From a virus, in IMG/VR virus record IMGVR_UViG_3300020428_000051, positions 1 to 32,158 of that record: DNA of 32,158 bases; one strand, 5' to 3'. The notes beneath the pieces were generated by a model that saw only the letters and a program-made list of their open reading frames with translations, did no database searches and was not told the origin of the DNA. Each line of letters opens with the position of its first letter. The stretch's first letter is position 1. Below, piece after piece: positions 23,013 to 31,475 of the stretch. Made by a program: the position numbers and the translations under genes.

Positions 23013-24614
23013 CTAAAAAGTAAAAATCAACTTTACTGTTTCTACCTGATCCGAATCTCTCGTTATTGGTTTTCTATTATCATAGTAAAGTAATTCCCCA
23101 CTATGAGCATTAAATTCTGGATTTGTAAGGCTATTTATAGTCAATCCAGTTATGTCCTTTGTGGTATTTGTTAAAGTATCTGTTGAAGCTATATCCGAAT
23201 CCACTTCCTGTAAGTAAATCGAATCTATAGTTCCATTGCCAGTGGTGTCTCTTTTTTGAGTAACCCGATAAGTTCCGTTTGACGATGTAGTTATAGTATC
23301 ATCGGTGTCATATGATGCCGGTGATAGTGTTCCAATTACATGGTCACCCGAACCAGTGGCTTCATTAAATAAATCAGTTGAATTATATTTTGTTATATTT
23401 TTTAACAATCCAACTTGTCTATAATCATTTCCAGTTAGCAAGTCTCTAGAATCATTATCAAAAGATGTAGTTATACCCACCCTATGAGCAAATAATTCTT
23501 GTTGTACATTGGCACCATGTCCACTATAGGGGGCAATGATTGCTCGAAAAGCAGCATTACTTCCAGAACCAGTAGTTTGTTGAATGGATACCGTGGCTTT
23601 GGTGTAACCAGAGCCTGGCGTTGTTACTGTTATTGCAGTGACGTTTCCATTTGAATTGACTGTCAAGGAAGCACCAGCACCAGTTCCATCTCCTGTTATT
23701 ACAACACTGGCGTCCCCAGATGTATAATCGGCCCCCATGTTAGTTATAACAATATTATCTATAGCACCACCAACAGCGGTGCTTTCAACTGAAGTTTGTA
23801 ATGTTGCGGTCTCCGTACTTCCCAAAACCGCATCAGCAGTAGCAGCAGTAGAAAATCCTCCGCCGGTGAGTCTAATATCTGCAAAGGAGTAACCAGAACC
23901 AGCGGCCGTAATAGTTATTGCGGTGACGGCACCAGCAGCGATAGTTGCAGTCGCAGTAGCACCTGTGCCATCTCCCAATATTGAAACAGTGGGGGCACTA
24001 GTATATCCAGCGCCACCTGTCAAAACCGTTCCACTATCAATTTCACCATTAACATCGAACGCTGGGTCACCAGCACCAGAACTTACTCTAACTGGCATAT
24101 AACTATCTGATAAAAATTTTGTTCTATCAGCAGCACCCACTTGGAATAAAAACTTCCATTTATATCCATCACTGGTTTCAAAAATTTCTGTACCAGTGCT
24201 AGTAGGTTTTATCGTGCTTTGTGCATTACTATTATTGTTGATGCACTTGTAAACATTAAATCCGTCAGTTAAGACATAAAAGTTAGCGGTAGACAGCTTA
24301 GTAGCACCAGAGTTAGAGGTATTAGTTGCAGACAAGGAATCATCATACTTGTCATAAACTGTTCCACTCGCCCAATCAATCCTACGAGCAAGCATGGCTA
24401 CGTCTGCGTTCTGAACCTTCTTTACAAAAAGAATGTCCCTTCTGAACTCAGACGTAAACACACGATTGTCGTATGACGTATCTGGTGCGGTATCGTCAGT
24501 CCAAGTTTGAGTTCTAGAGGCCGCCAAGAAAAATCTATCATTATCGTTATAGATATCTCTGTAAAACGACCTCGCTTGTTGAACTCTGGCTTGGTCTCTT
24601 AAAAGAATTGCCAT
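23013..24614 (-). CDS. 8: Baseplate wedge protein gp8 with beta-repeat insertion
   Basis: 533 aa against 334 aa for T4 gp8. Residues 1-175 follow the gp8 pattern: [54 protein letters not shown], and [12 protein letters not shown] with YMPV at 172-175. T4 gp8 shows the matching DGYVWEYLFEI. Residues about 196-355 hold four GxGY/GADY beta repeats ([70 protein letters not shown]), which explain the extra length. Residues after 360 return to the gp8 core. AGGAG lies 6 nt before the ATG but is within a hairpin. Position between the gp7-like gene and the DUF4815 gene agrees with T4 order. Confidence 0.88.
   Translation of the reverse strand: MAILLRDQARVQQARSFYRDIYNDNDRFFLAASRTQTWTDDTAPDTSYDNRVFTSEFRRDILFVKKVQNADVAMLARRIDWASGTVYDKYDDSLSATNTSNSGATKLSTANFYVLTDGFNVYKCINNNSNAQSTIKPTSTGTEIFETSDGYKWKFLFQVGAADRTKFLSDSYMPVRVSSGAGDPAFDVNGEIDSGTVLTGGAGYTSAPTVSILGDGTGATATATIAAGAVTAITITAAGSGYSFADIRLTGGGFSTAATADAVLGSTETATLQTSVESTAVGGAIDNIVITNMGADYTSGDASVVITGDGTGAGASLTVNSNGNVTAITVTTPGSGYTKATVSIQQTTGSGSNAAFRAIIAPYSGHGANVQQELFAHRVGITTSFDNDSRDLLTGNDYRQVGLLKNITKYNSTDLFNEATGSGDHVIGTLSPASYDTDDTITTSSNGTYRVTQKRDTTGNGTIDSIYLQEVDSDIASTDTLTNTTKDITGLTINSLTNPEFNAHSGELLYYDNRKPITRDSDQVETVKLIFTF
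23132..23139 (-). promoter_or_regulatory. T4-type late promoter inside the gp8 3' end
   Basis: Exact TATAAATA on the minus strand followed by GCCT, 129 nt before the ATG of the 2396-aa gene. It would give that gene its own late transcript in addition to read-through from gp8. Confidence 0.7.
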
Positions 24615-24619
24615 CTAGC

Positions 24620-24641
24620 ACTCCTAGTTATTATTAGGAGT
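24620..24641 (-). promoter_or_regulatory. Hairpin that hides the gp8 ribosome binding site
   Basis: On the minus-strand RNA, ACTCCTA (24641-24635) pairs perfectly with TAGGAGT (24626-24620) across an 8-nt loop. The second arm contains AGGAG, the gp8 Shine-Dalgarno sequence, 6 nt before its ATG. The first arm overlaps the TAA stop (24636-24634) of the 149-aa gene, so ribosomes finishing that gene would open the stem. No U-run follows, so it is not a terminator. Confidence 0.75.
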
Positions 24642-25083
24642 CGCTGACCGTAACCGTCCAAGTAATTTTTAACGTATCAGCAGCGGCCTTATTCACCACG
24701 CTGAAAACCGTTCTACACAACAATGTTCCGCCAGAAGAAGCATTCAAAATCGCTGCTTCAACAACAGCTCCTGTGCCCGTGCCAGCGGGAAAATCACCTA
24801 CATAGGTGATAGCATTACTGGAAACAGTTGTTGAGGTCAAAGCAACTCGGCCAAGTTGTGTCTCAGGCGCAGTATCACCAGCAGCAGCTGCGGTGTTACC
24901 AGAACCTATCGCCATGTGTGACATTGCAGTGGCACTCGCATCTTTCATACGAGATGCGATATAGTTAAGACCGTTGTTTACAACAACATTTTTAATATTT
25001 TGGGTCTCTTTGAGATTCCCATCTTTGTCAAACAACTCAAGAGTCAACTGACCCTTGGCGTCTAAGGCATTATTTTGCAACAT
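24634..25083 (-). CDS. 149-aa virion protein, fibre-type beta domain
   Basis: Opens LTLELFDKDGNLKETQNIKN, then VVNNGLNYIASRM. The core MSHMAIGSGNTAAAAGDTAPETQLGR and the end TLLCRTVFSV...LKITWTVTVS follow the layout of a broad phage family with MxHMAIG and an EAxxFNAxSGGTLLxR-like stretch (here EAAILNASSGGTLLCR), common in fibre and baseplate accessory proteins. I cannot name the family exactly. It sits between gp7-like and gp8, where T4 has no gene, so it is an addition to the baseplate operon. It has its own late promoter, GGAG 7 nt before the ATG, and its stop codon lies in the hairpin covering the gp8 ribosome binding site. Confidence 0.68.
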   Translation of the reverse strand: MLQNNALDAKGQLTLELFDKDGNLKETQNIKNVVVNNGLNYIASRMKDASATAMSHMAIGSGNTAAAAGDTAPETQLGRVALTSTTVSSNAITYVGDFPAGTGTGAVVEAAILNASSGGTLLCRTVFSVVNKAAADTLKITWTVTVSDS

Positions 25084-25115
25084 TTTGTTCTCCTTTGGTT
25101 TTGCCTATTGTTACT

Positions 25116-25123
25116 TATTTATA
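25116..25123 (-). promoter_or_regulatory. T4-type late promoter for the 149-aa gene and gp8
   Basis: Exact TATAAATA on the minus strand followed by AGTAAC, 33 nt upstream of the 25083 ATG in the 46-nt gap after the gp7-like gene. Confidence 0.85.
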
Positions 25124-25129
25124 ATCTTT

Positions 25130-28100
25130 TTAGAAGTTAATTACAGTGTCAGCGACATAATCTTCGGCAAAATATGTCAAATCAACTGTATATGATTGTG
25201 ATATTAAACTACCAGCGTCACCAGCACCAAATGTATCGGCAGCTGTGGTTGTAACATCCAATTTATCTGGCGAATCACTGGTTGCTGCCGTGTCAGCAGC
25301 AGTAGCGGTCACATCAAACTTATCAAATGCATCAGCGATGTCTGAAGTATCTGCTGGGTTTCTCCCAATATCGAATTTATCTAAAGCATCCGCCGTGTTT
25401 GAAGTATCTCCCACCACCGGCCCAGCTTCAACTGAAGGCGCATCTTGAGTATTAAATGTATCAGCAGCAGTAGTGGTGACATCAAACGCAGTAGTATCTG
25501 CTCCGTTGAACGTATCAGCAGCAACGGCCTCCGCATCAAAGGCCACACTGTCTTGCATAGCAGCAACATCTGTAAGAGCAGTTTCTACATCGAACTTATC
25601 AACCGCATCTTGTACACTGGATATATCAGAAGGTCTTGGTTGAGCTTCGACAATGGCAGCATCAGCGGTATCAAACGTATCGGACGGTGTTCTAAAGAAT
25701 ACAAATGATATCAATATGGTGGAATCATCTGTTGTATAAGTGTCACTCGCCGTAGTCTCCACACCAAGAGATGTGACCGTATCTTGTACGGCAAAAGTAA
25801 TATCAATGGAATTGAGTCCAATCTCTTTCAGTGGGTTTCCTAGTTGTACATAATCCTCTGCAAAATAATCACCAGCTGTGAATCTTTCTACATAGTCATC
25901 GTCACCATCTACATTAGCTCCAAGCTCAAAGTATGGGGAACCAGTAGGAGTTCCATCTGAAGTAGCATAATAGTTATTTACAAGTGTTCCTGTTAGAACA
26001 TATGGTTCATCTGTACTTTGAATACCAGCACTATCGGCGGGAGCGGTGCCAACATCAAATCTGTTGAACGCTGTTCCACCAGCACGAGTAGCAAATCCAT
26101 CGCCTGGGAATATCTCATCGGGGCCGACTTCAGCAATGGCAATTTCTTTTGCCACCGAATCCTGTACCAATAATTCTTCTGTTTCTGGATATTTAAAGAG
26201 CATGTAAACATCAGTTTCAACCGCAAAATTGGTTGACATGTCTATAGCTTGTCTTATTTGCAAGTCACCAAATAAACCAAATCCAGCAGTATGAGTTGCA
26301 CGTTTGACATAATCATGCCACTCATGTTGTTGTCTTTCACTCTCAACAGAATAAGAGAATGGTTGATATGTTTTGTTATCGTAGATTTTGTTGATATCGG
26401 AGAGGAACGAACCAGCATCTCTATGTGTTCCAAGGAGTGTGGCGTTATATCCTGTCTTACAATTTAATACCGCAACATTACCAGTAGAGGATGTTATTTC
26501 AAACTCAAAATCAGCGCGGAGGAAACCTACACCAACAGCAACGATACTAAATGTAGATGGGTATCCATTACTGTCAAGTGATTTAATTTTTATGTATGCG
26601 CCATTGTCTACGCCAGTGAGAGTATAGTCCTCTGCAAAATAATCCAAGGCATAAACACCAAGAATGTCGCCAGTCTCATTTACTTTAAATGTTTGTCCAA
26701 CCGTGAACCCGCCAGCAGTTGCTGAAGACCCAGTTTTTACATTACTAAACACAGCTGATTTGAGTATTCTGATAGGGAACATTTGAGCATTTAATACACT
26801 CGGTGTTGTTCCCTTAGCGGTGATATAAGTTAATACGCCAGCTACGTTTATTGTTAGTGAGGGTGTGTTATTATATCCGACACCTTGTTGATTGTTTGTA
26901 AAGATGGTTGAAGTTATTACACCATCTGTAATTCTAGTGTCAAGAAGTGCATTTGTTGAGATGGTATCAGCATCATTAGGACGAATACTAACACTAGGGT
27001 TCGCACTAAATCCTGTTCCACCATCAAGTATCAATACCTCTGCAACTTTACCAGAACTTATTGTTGCGACTTTAAATGTAACGGCAGGAGTTCCAGACCC
27101 ACCGAACAGCGTTGTCGGCATTTCTATTATTTCGTTAGGACGATAATCAGTACCAGCCCCTGTTACAGTAACACTTGAAACAGCATTACCGGCAATGACA
27201 ACACTAAAGGTTGCACCAGAACTACCAGAAGTTATGGATGAAGCATCAGAGATATATCTAAATTTACATGTCCCATCTAAAGCGTCACCACTATCATGTG
27301 TGGGCCCAGATCCAGAATTTGCAGTAGTTCCTGACCCAACCACTACATATTGTTTTGACCCAGCTTTAACATTGTCTCCAACTGCGTATACCGTATTGTT
27401 TGCGTATGCTACATCAATTCTAGCAGTGTATCCACTAGTTATCGAATACGTCCCATCGACTACAGAAGAATGTGGATTTACAAAAGAACCACCCGCCCCA
27501 GTTCCAGTTACGGTGGCGATATTTCCAGAAACATAAGCATGTAATTGTTCATCATATCCAGCTTGTCCTATGCCTGGCCCAACAACCTCAAATGTCTTGT
27601 CGAGATTGAGAGTTAATTCATAAGCCTGTGGATTGGTATAAGATATCTTCTTAACTCTATCCACGGTGGCTGTTTTCAGATATTGTTGAGTAGCAACACC
27701 TGTGGAGATGAAATAATGTATGTCAATCTCCGCGCCTTCATATGTCTCAGGTTCAGCTGCTCCAGTGGCTTTATTAACTTTTACTACATAGTCTTCTTGC
27801 CACACATTGGATGAGGGTCTAAGTATAAATTGTTCTCTATTTACAACAGCAATAGATTCATTGAAGACAATCTTGAACAACCACTTAACCGCTTCTGGAC
27901 TACCTTTAGCAGTATAGAATTCATTGATATCCTTCAATACTCTTGATAATTTACTAGACTGAGTAATAGGAAAATCTTTAACGTAATCTCTATAAAATTC
28001 TTTTAAGAAATTGTCATCGGTATTAATGCTTCCATCGTCATTAAAATCTACATCCAATTTGGACAGAAAATCTTGTAATACTTTTAGGGGGCCGTGTTTA

Positions 28101-28789
28101 GTATTGTCACTAGCATCAGTCTGTTCCATGAACTCATAATACTTTTGCATGAAAGTAACAAACAGAGGAAAATCAGATTGAATATGTTCTGGTAATTGAT
28201 TCTTTGCGAACTCAGATATTTTTGGTTGTGAGTAAACATCTGACTTAGCAATTTTATCTACGGTGGTGGTGAACGAAGCGCCAGAACCATTATTGATTTT
28301 TGTAATATTAGCAGTGATACTCGCATCACTTGATTGACCACCTATAGAAATCGGATCAACAGTTAGAGTATCAAGTTCTTTATATCTCTCATTACCGTCA
28401 TCGGCAATTGTTATTGAAGTTACTGCACCACTTGAATCAACAGTAATATTGACCGTAGCACCACTACCAGTTGCTGAATTAGTAGTAGTAGGAATGCTTG
28501 TGTAGGTTCCAGCATCACGATTTGAATCTACTACACTTGTGTTTGTTAACTGTGTTGGAAACCCTATGACATAAGGGACAGGGGCGGTATCATAACCATC
28601 ACCCTCAGCAGTTATAGTGACACCAGTTACAGAACCACCAGTGAGTGTCAAAGTAGCTGCAGCTACTACAGGGTTGTCGCCTGTAGGAGCAGGGAAAAAT
28701 AAAGTAGGCGTGTCTATATAACCAGTGCCACCACCGACAATGGTTATTGAGTTGACAAACTCTTTAAATGATGGTATTCTATTAGTCAT
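25130..28789 (-). CDS. 7: Baseplate wedge protein gp7-like, extended by repeats
   Basis: 1219 aa (T4 gp7 is 1032). Residues 195-318 match the gp7 core layout: LPEHIQSDFPLFVTFMQKYY, DNFLKEFYRDYVKDFP, and INEFYTAKGSPEAVKWLFKI with VFNESIAVV. T4 gp7, from memory, has SYDFYSTKGIEASYKFLFKV with LYNEEVEIE. HTAGFGLFG at 833-841 parallels T4 HPVGFGF. Residues 12-165 are GxGY beta repeats placed before the core, 468-512 is a PTH/DG module, and 580-640 holds further GxG repeats. Residues about 1001-1193 are Asp-rich 18-19-residue repeats. YFAEDY recurs at 717, 975 and 1206. Its ATG overlaps the gp6 stop (TAATG). T4 gp7 is the wedge-nucleating subunit; the added modules are inferred to be surface-exposed. 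Confidence 0.78.
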   Translation of the reverse strand: MTNRIPSFKEFVNSITIVGGGTGYIDTPTLFFPAPTGDNPVVAAATLTLTGGSVTGVTITAEGDGYDTAPVPYVIGFPTQLTNTSVVDSNRDAGTYTSIPTTTNSATGSGATVNITVDSSGAVTSITIADDGNERYKELDTLTVDPISIGGQSSDASITANITKINNGSGASFTTTVDKIAKSDVYSQPKISEFAKNQLPEHIQSDFPLFVTFMQKYYEFMEQTDASDNTKHGPLKVLQDFLSKLDVDFNDDGSINTDDNFLKEFYRDYVKDFPITQSSKLSRVLKDINEFYTAKGSPEAVKWLFKIVFNESIAVVNREQFILRPSSNVWQEDYVVKVNKATGAAEPETYEGAEIDIHYFISTGVATQQYLKTATVDRVKKISYTNPQAYELTLNLDKTFEVVGPGIGQAGYDEQLHAYVSGNIATVTGTGAGGSFVNPHSSVVDGTYSITSGYTARIDVAYANNTVYAVGDNVKAGSKQYVVVGSGTTANSGSGPTHDSGDALDGTCKFRYISDASSITSGSSGATFSVVIAGNAVSSVTVTGAGTDYRPNEIIEMPTTLFGGSGTPAVTFKVATISSGKVAEVLILDGGTGFSANPSVSIRPNDADTISTNALLDTRITDGVITSTIFTNNQQGVGYNNTPSLTINVAGVLTYITAKGTTPSVLNAQMFPIRILKSAVFSNVKTGSSATAGGFTVGQTFKVNETGDILGVYALDYFAEDYTLTGVDNGAYIKIKSLDSNGYPSTFSIVAVGVGFLRADFEFEITSSTGNVAVLNCKTGYNATLLGTHRDAGSFLSDINKIYDNKTYQPFSYSVESERQQHEWHDYVKRATHTAGFGLFGDLQIRQAIDMSTNFAVETDVYMLFKYPETEELLVQDSVAKEIAIAEVGPDEIFPGDGFATRAGGTAFNRFDVGTAPADSAGIQSTDEPYVLTGTLVNNYYATSDGTPTGSPYFELGANVDGDDDYVERFTAGDYFAEDYVQLGNPLKEIGLNSIDITFAVQDTVTSLGVETTASDTYTTDDSTILISFVFFRTPSDTFDTADAAIVEAQPRPSDISSVQDAVDKFDVETALTDVAAMQDSVAFDAEAVAADTFNGADTTAFDVTTTAADTFNTQDAPSVEAGPVVGDTSNTADALDKFDIGRNPADTSDIADAFDKFDVTATAADTAATSDSPDKLDVTTTAADTFGAGDAGSLISQSYTVDLTYFAEDYVADTVINF
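25211..25789 (-). repeat. Asp-rich C-terminal tandem repeats of the gp7-like protein
   Basis: Codes for residues about 1001-1193. At least seven units of 18-19 residues are evident, with consensus-like K(F/L)DV.TTAADTF.T.DA.D. Examples are FDVTTTAADTFNTQDAPS, FDIGRNPADTSDIADAFDK and FDVTATAADTAATSDSPDK. Earlier units are more degenerate. Confidence 0.88.
27254..27388 (-). repeat. PTH/DG module in the gp7-like protein
   Basis: Residues about 468-512: YAVGDNVKAGSKQYVVVGSG, then GPTHDSGDALDGTCKFRYIS. Same pattern as the three modules of the DUF4815 protein, showing that the unit moves between different virion genes. Confidence 0.75.
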
Positions 28790-30702
28790 TAGTCATCCGT
28801 TACTCTAGCAGCAACAGTAACAGATACACCCTTTTTAATGTTATTGGGTAAATCTTCTACACTGTCATCCAACGATAAAATGATGTTCCTAGATGGAACA
28901 GCGTCTACCACATATGATTGTTCAGATGTACTTCTAATCAATAAATCAGTAGATATATTCTTGGAAGACTCATGCGGAGTAGCAACTATTCTAAGTAAAG
29001 TATTTCCATCACCACTGATGGACGATATATTTAGACTAGTGATATCTAAGGCACCAGTATCATAATCTATGGTGCCAGCATTTTGAGCAACGATTGTATT
29101 AGTGGATTTTGTTTTTAGTTGCAAAATTCCCTGACCAGAATAAGCGGGAGCAATCACATCAGCATTTGGTTTATCTGTTAGATATACTTCCTCTCTGGCA
29201 CCGTTCAAATCAGCAGTAAAGAAGTTTGTTCTGATTGACAGGGGTAAAATCTTATTGTTGTACTTTGGTTCGTATCTAGTAAGAGACCCAGTGGTAGGAG
29301 TAATCTTTTTCATAAGTCTCATTTCAATATTGTTTCCAATTATTGAAGTAGAGACATCATTTATCTCTTTAGATAATTTTGAATAAAAGAAGTTTTTCTT
29401 CAACTCATTTAAGTTCGTGTTGAAATGAGTTTCCACCGTTGAAGATACAGTGCTCTGTATAGCAGCTAAAGTGCTTGTGGTTAATTTTGGATCGTATGTT
29501 ATACTTATATTGAATCCAATGAAAACGGTATCTGGGTCAACAAATTCTAGTTGCAAACCAATAGGCATTTTTGGAGACAAAACAGAATTTTCAATCGTAT
29601 CTTTGTCACTCTGAGTGATTACAAATCCTGAGGCTGCTTGTAATGATAAAAATATTTTACCATAAATCGGAGGAATATTATCTTCGCCACCCCAAGCAGT
29701 AACCGACTTGATGTTTGGATTAGATGCTTTCACTGTGGACTCGTAGTCACTTTTAGTCACCACTCTACCCTTCGCAGAATTAAATCTTGGGGCATTGAAT
29801 CTGATACTGTCTATGGTTTCTCTATCAAACCCACCAGCGGCTGCCGTTACGGTGGTTCCTGTGACTGTTTCAGAATTACCAGTGAAATTAGTTGGAGTTC
29901 TAAAGTTCCTTGCACCATTACCCTTAGAACCATTAGTGACGATGAAGTCTGCTAAAACAATGTTATCGGCTTCCAGTTGTTGTCCTAAAATACCATCACC
30001 AAAATTGATTTGATAATGTCCATCTGTTCTTTCTTCCAAGTAATATACTTTGGATGTGGATGTAACAGATAAAACACTAGCAGATTCGGTGAAGGTAGTC
30101 AAAGCAGCATTTAATGCTGAAGTTTGAATTCTTACTCTAATAGTAGTGGTGTCAACATTATCGGTGGATAGTATAACTGGGCCAGACCTATTAAGAGACC
30201 CTATTACTTCAGAGACAGTGGTTCTCACACCTTCAATCAACTTAACATTAGTAAATCTAAATGCACCAACACCGTTTTCGACAGTTTTGGTGATAGTGTA
30301 ATCTGTGTCTGGAACGAAAGTAAATTGTTTTCCTTGTATCGTACTAGTAAATACTTTATCTCTCGTTATTGTCAATGTGTTACTAACATACGATGGGTCT
30401 GGAACCACTGTCATATTAATAACAGCAGAAGCAGCTCTTGAAGAACGAGGGGTGTATCCCATAGTTTTTGCGATTGAGACAACAGAGTTTCTTTTCACTG
30501 CTGAATCAAGAAAAGCCTCGTTAGACACCATGTGAGCGAGAACTGCATTGTAGTGAGTATTATATGCTAACAAATCTATGATAGCAGAAATACCAGAAGC
30601 TTCAAAATTATAATCTTGAAACTCAGATTGATTTTGCATAAAAGTTTTAAGATTACTTTTTATGGTATCGAAATCTAATTCTGTTACATTTTTGACTGCC
30701 AT
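28789..30702 (-). CDS. 6: Baseplate wedge protein gp6
   Basis: 637 aa, close to T4 gp6 (660 aa). In T4 it forms dimers that make the inner baseplate ring linking the wedges. The N-terminal block matches strongly: FDTIKSNLKTFMQNQSEFQD, YNFEASGISAIIDLLAYNTH, then SEAFLDSAVKRNSVVSIAKT with MGYTPRSSRAAS in sequence (T4 has YDFEGSRLNVLCDLLAYNT and NGYLPTSKSAA). A middle baseplate-J-like part follows (YYLEERTDGHYQINFGDGIL). Residues KGRVVTKSDYESTVKASNPN are typical of the J-like family. No inserted GxGY repeats were seen, unlike gp7 and gp8. AGGA lies about 9 nt before the ATG. Confidence 0.93.
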   Translation of the reverse strand: MAVKNVTELDFDTIKSNLKTFMQNQSEFQDYNFEASGISAIIDLLAYNTHYNAVLAHMVSNEAFLDSAVKRNSVVSIAKTMGYTPRSSRAASAVINMTVVPDPSYVSNTLTITRDKVFTSTIQGKQFTFVPDTDYTITKTVENGVGAFRFTNVKLIEGVRTTVSEVIGSLNRSGPVILSTDNVDTTTIRVRIQTSALNAALTTFTESASVLSVTSTSKVYYLEERTDGHYQINFGDGILGQQLEADNIVLADFIVTNGSKGNGARNFRTPTNFTGNSETVTGTTVTAAAGGFDRETIDSIRFNAPRFNSAKGRVVTKSDYESTVKASNPNIKSVTAWGGEDNIPPIYGKIFLSLQAASGFVITQSDKDTIENSVLSPKMPIGLQLEFVDPDTVFIGFNISITYDPKLTTSTLAAIQSTVSSTVETHFNTNLNELKKNFFYSKLSKEINDVSTSIIGNNIEMRLMKKITPTTGSLTRYEPKYNNKILPLSIRTNFFTADLNGAREEVYLTDKPNADVIAPAYSGQGILQLKTKSTNTIVAQNAGTIDYDTGALDITSLNISSISGDGNTLLRIVATPHESSKNISTDLLIRSTSEQSYVVDAVPSRNIILSLDDSVEDLPNNIKKGVSVTVAARVTDD

Positions 30703-30717
30703 TACTTTGTCCTATTA

Positions 30718-31041
30718 TTATACGCCATTGGTGACCGTTCCAGCGGCGCCAGTTATCGTGCCTGGACACGAAACAGTTGCTCCTTGATAAGCGAGTGGTT
30801 TGCCTCCCACTCTCACTGTAGCCGAACCTGATGTCACAGTTTGAGCTGGGTGAGGAACACAACTACTACCAACCAAAATTGTGTGTGCTTGTAATGCACT
30901 TCCAAGAACAGCTGCTGGTACTCCATTAATTGTAACACCAGATGCAAGTGCAATATTAGCTGCGCCCAAGTCAATGGGGACAGCTGTTTGACATCCATGT
31001 GCATTTGTTGTAATATCGCCCAAATGTGCAGTAAATGGCAT
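30718..31041 (-). CDS. PAAR-domain spike tip protein
   Basis: 107 aa. It is Gly/Thr/Val-rich with the PAAR pattern: HLGDITTNAHGCQT, GVTINGVPAAVLGSALQAH, and VRVGGKPLAYQGATVSCPGT. Such proteins form a small metal-stabilised cone on the central spike (gp5.4 in T4) and pierce the outer membrane. Likely metal ligands among the visible residues are H15, H53, H64 and C92, with C17 and C61 as alternatives; this is a family-based inference. Its ATG overlaps the gp25 stop as TAATG, so it is coupled to gp25. It is followed 15 nt later by gp6. Confidence 0.88.
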   Translation of the reverse strand: MPFTAHLGDITTNAHGCQTAVPIDLGAANIALASGVTINGVPAAVLGSALQAHTILVGSSCVPHPAQTVTSGSATVRVGGKPLAYQGATVSCPGTITGAAGTVTNGV

Positions 31042-31460
31042 TATCTTAACCTCTCTAGAACTATGTCAAGTTCTTGAAAATTTTCAATCCCAATCACATG
31101 AAATGTTACTTTTGCACTAAAAGAATTTTGATCTGGTTGTGCTCTTACTATAACTTCCTCTACTCTGACTCTGGGTTCAAAATTTTCAATACATACCCGA
31201 ACCTCGTTCGCTAATAAATTTGCGGTTGTAGTATCACAAGGTTCAAATAAAAGTGTCGGAATCGGAGAACCGTATGTTGGGTTAAAAGGTTTTTCATAGT
31301 ATGAAGTCCTTAGTAAGTTTCTCAAAGATTGTTTTACTGCTTGCACATCTACTTTCCGAGCCACATCATTCGTGTTCAGATTCCTAGCAAAAGACAAATC
31401 AAAATCCTTATAGATTTTAGTTGCATCTTTTGAGCCTATTAATGAGTTTCTAATTGCCAT
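31041..31460 (-). CDS. 25: Baseplate wedge protein gp25
   Basis: 139 aa, close to T4 gp25 (132 aa). It is the lysozyme-like-fold wedge subunit at the heart of contractile baseplates, equivalent to TssE in type VI secretion. Residues about 24-60 (ARNLNTNDVARKVDVQAVKQ, then SLRNLLRTSYYEKPFNPTYG), PTLLFEP at 68-74, and ENFEPRVRVEEV at 91-102 are family hallmarks; the EPR motif is the docking site for the sheath and gp6 in related systems. The gene has no Shine-Dalgarno sequence, and a late promoter ends 5 nt before its ATG. Confidence 0.92.
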   Translation of the reverse strand: MAIRNSLIGSKDATKIYKDFDLSFARNLNTNDVARKVDVQAVKQSLRNLLRTSYYEKPFNPTYGSPIPTLLFEPCDTTTANLLANEVRVCIENFEPRVRVEEVIVRAQPDQNSFSAKVTFHVIGIENFQELDIVLERLR

Positions 31461-31465
31461 GGCAC

Positions 31466-31473
31466 TATTTATA
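31466..31473 (-). promoter_or_regulatory. T4-type late promoter directly at the gp25 start codon
   Basis: Exact TATAAATA on the minus strand, then GTGCC and the gp25 ATG. With the T4 geometry (octamer -13 to -6) the +1 base is the A of the ATG at 31460. It overlaps the region just after the stop of the 211-aa gene. Confidence 0.82.
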
Positions 31474-31475
31474 AT

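Noticed and set aside
24620-24641. The 7-bp hairpin as a transcription terminator after the 149-aa gene.
   Set aside because: No U-run follows, and the arm contains the gp8 ribosome binding site; a translation role fits better.
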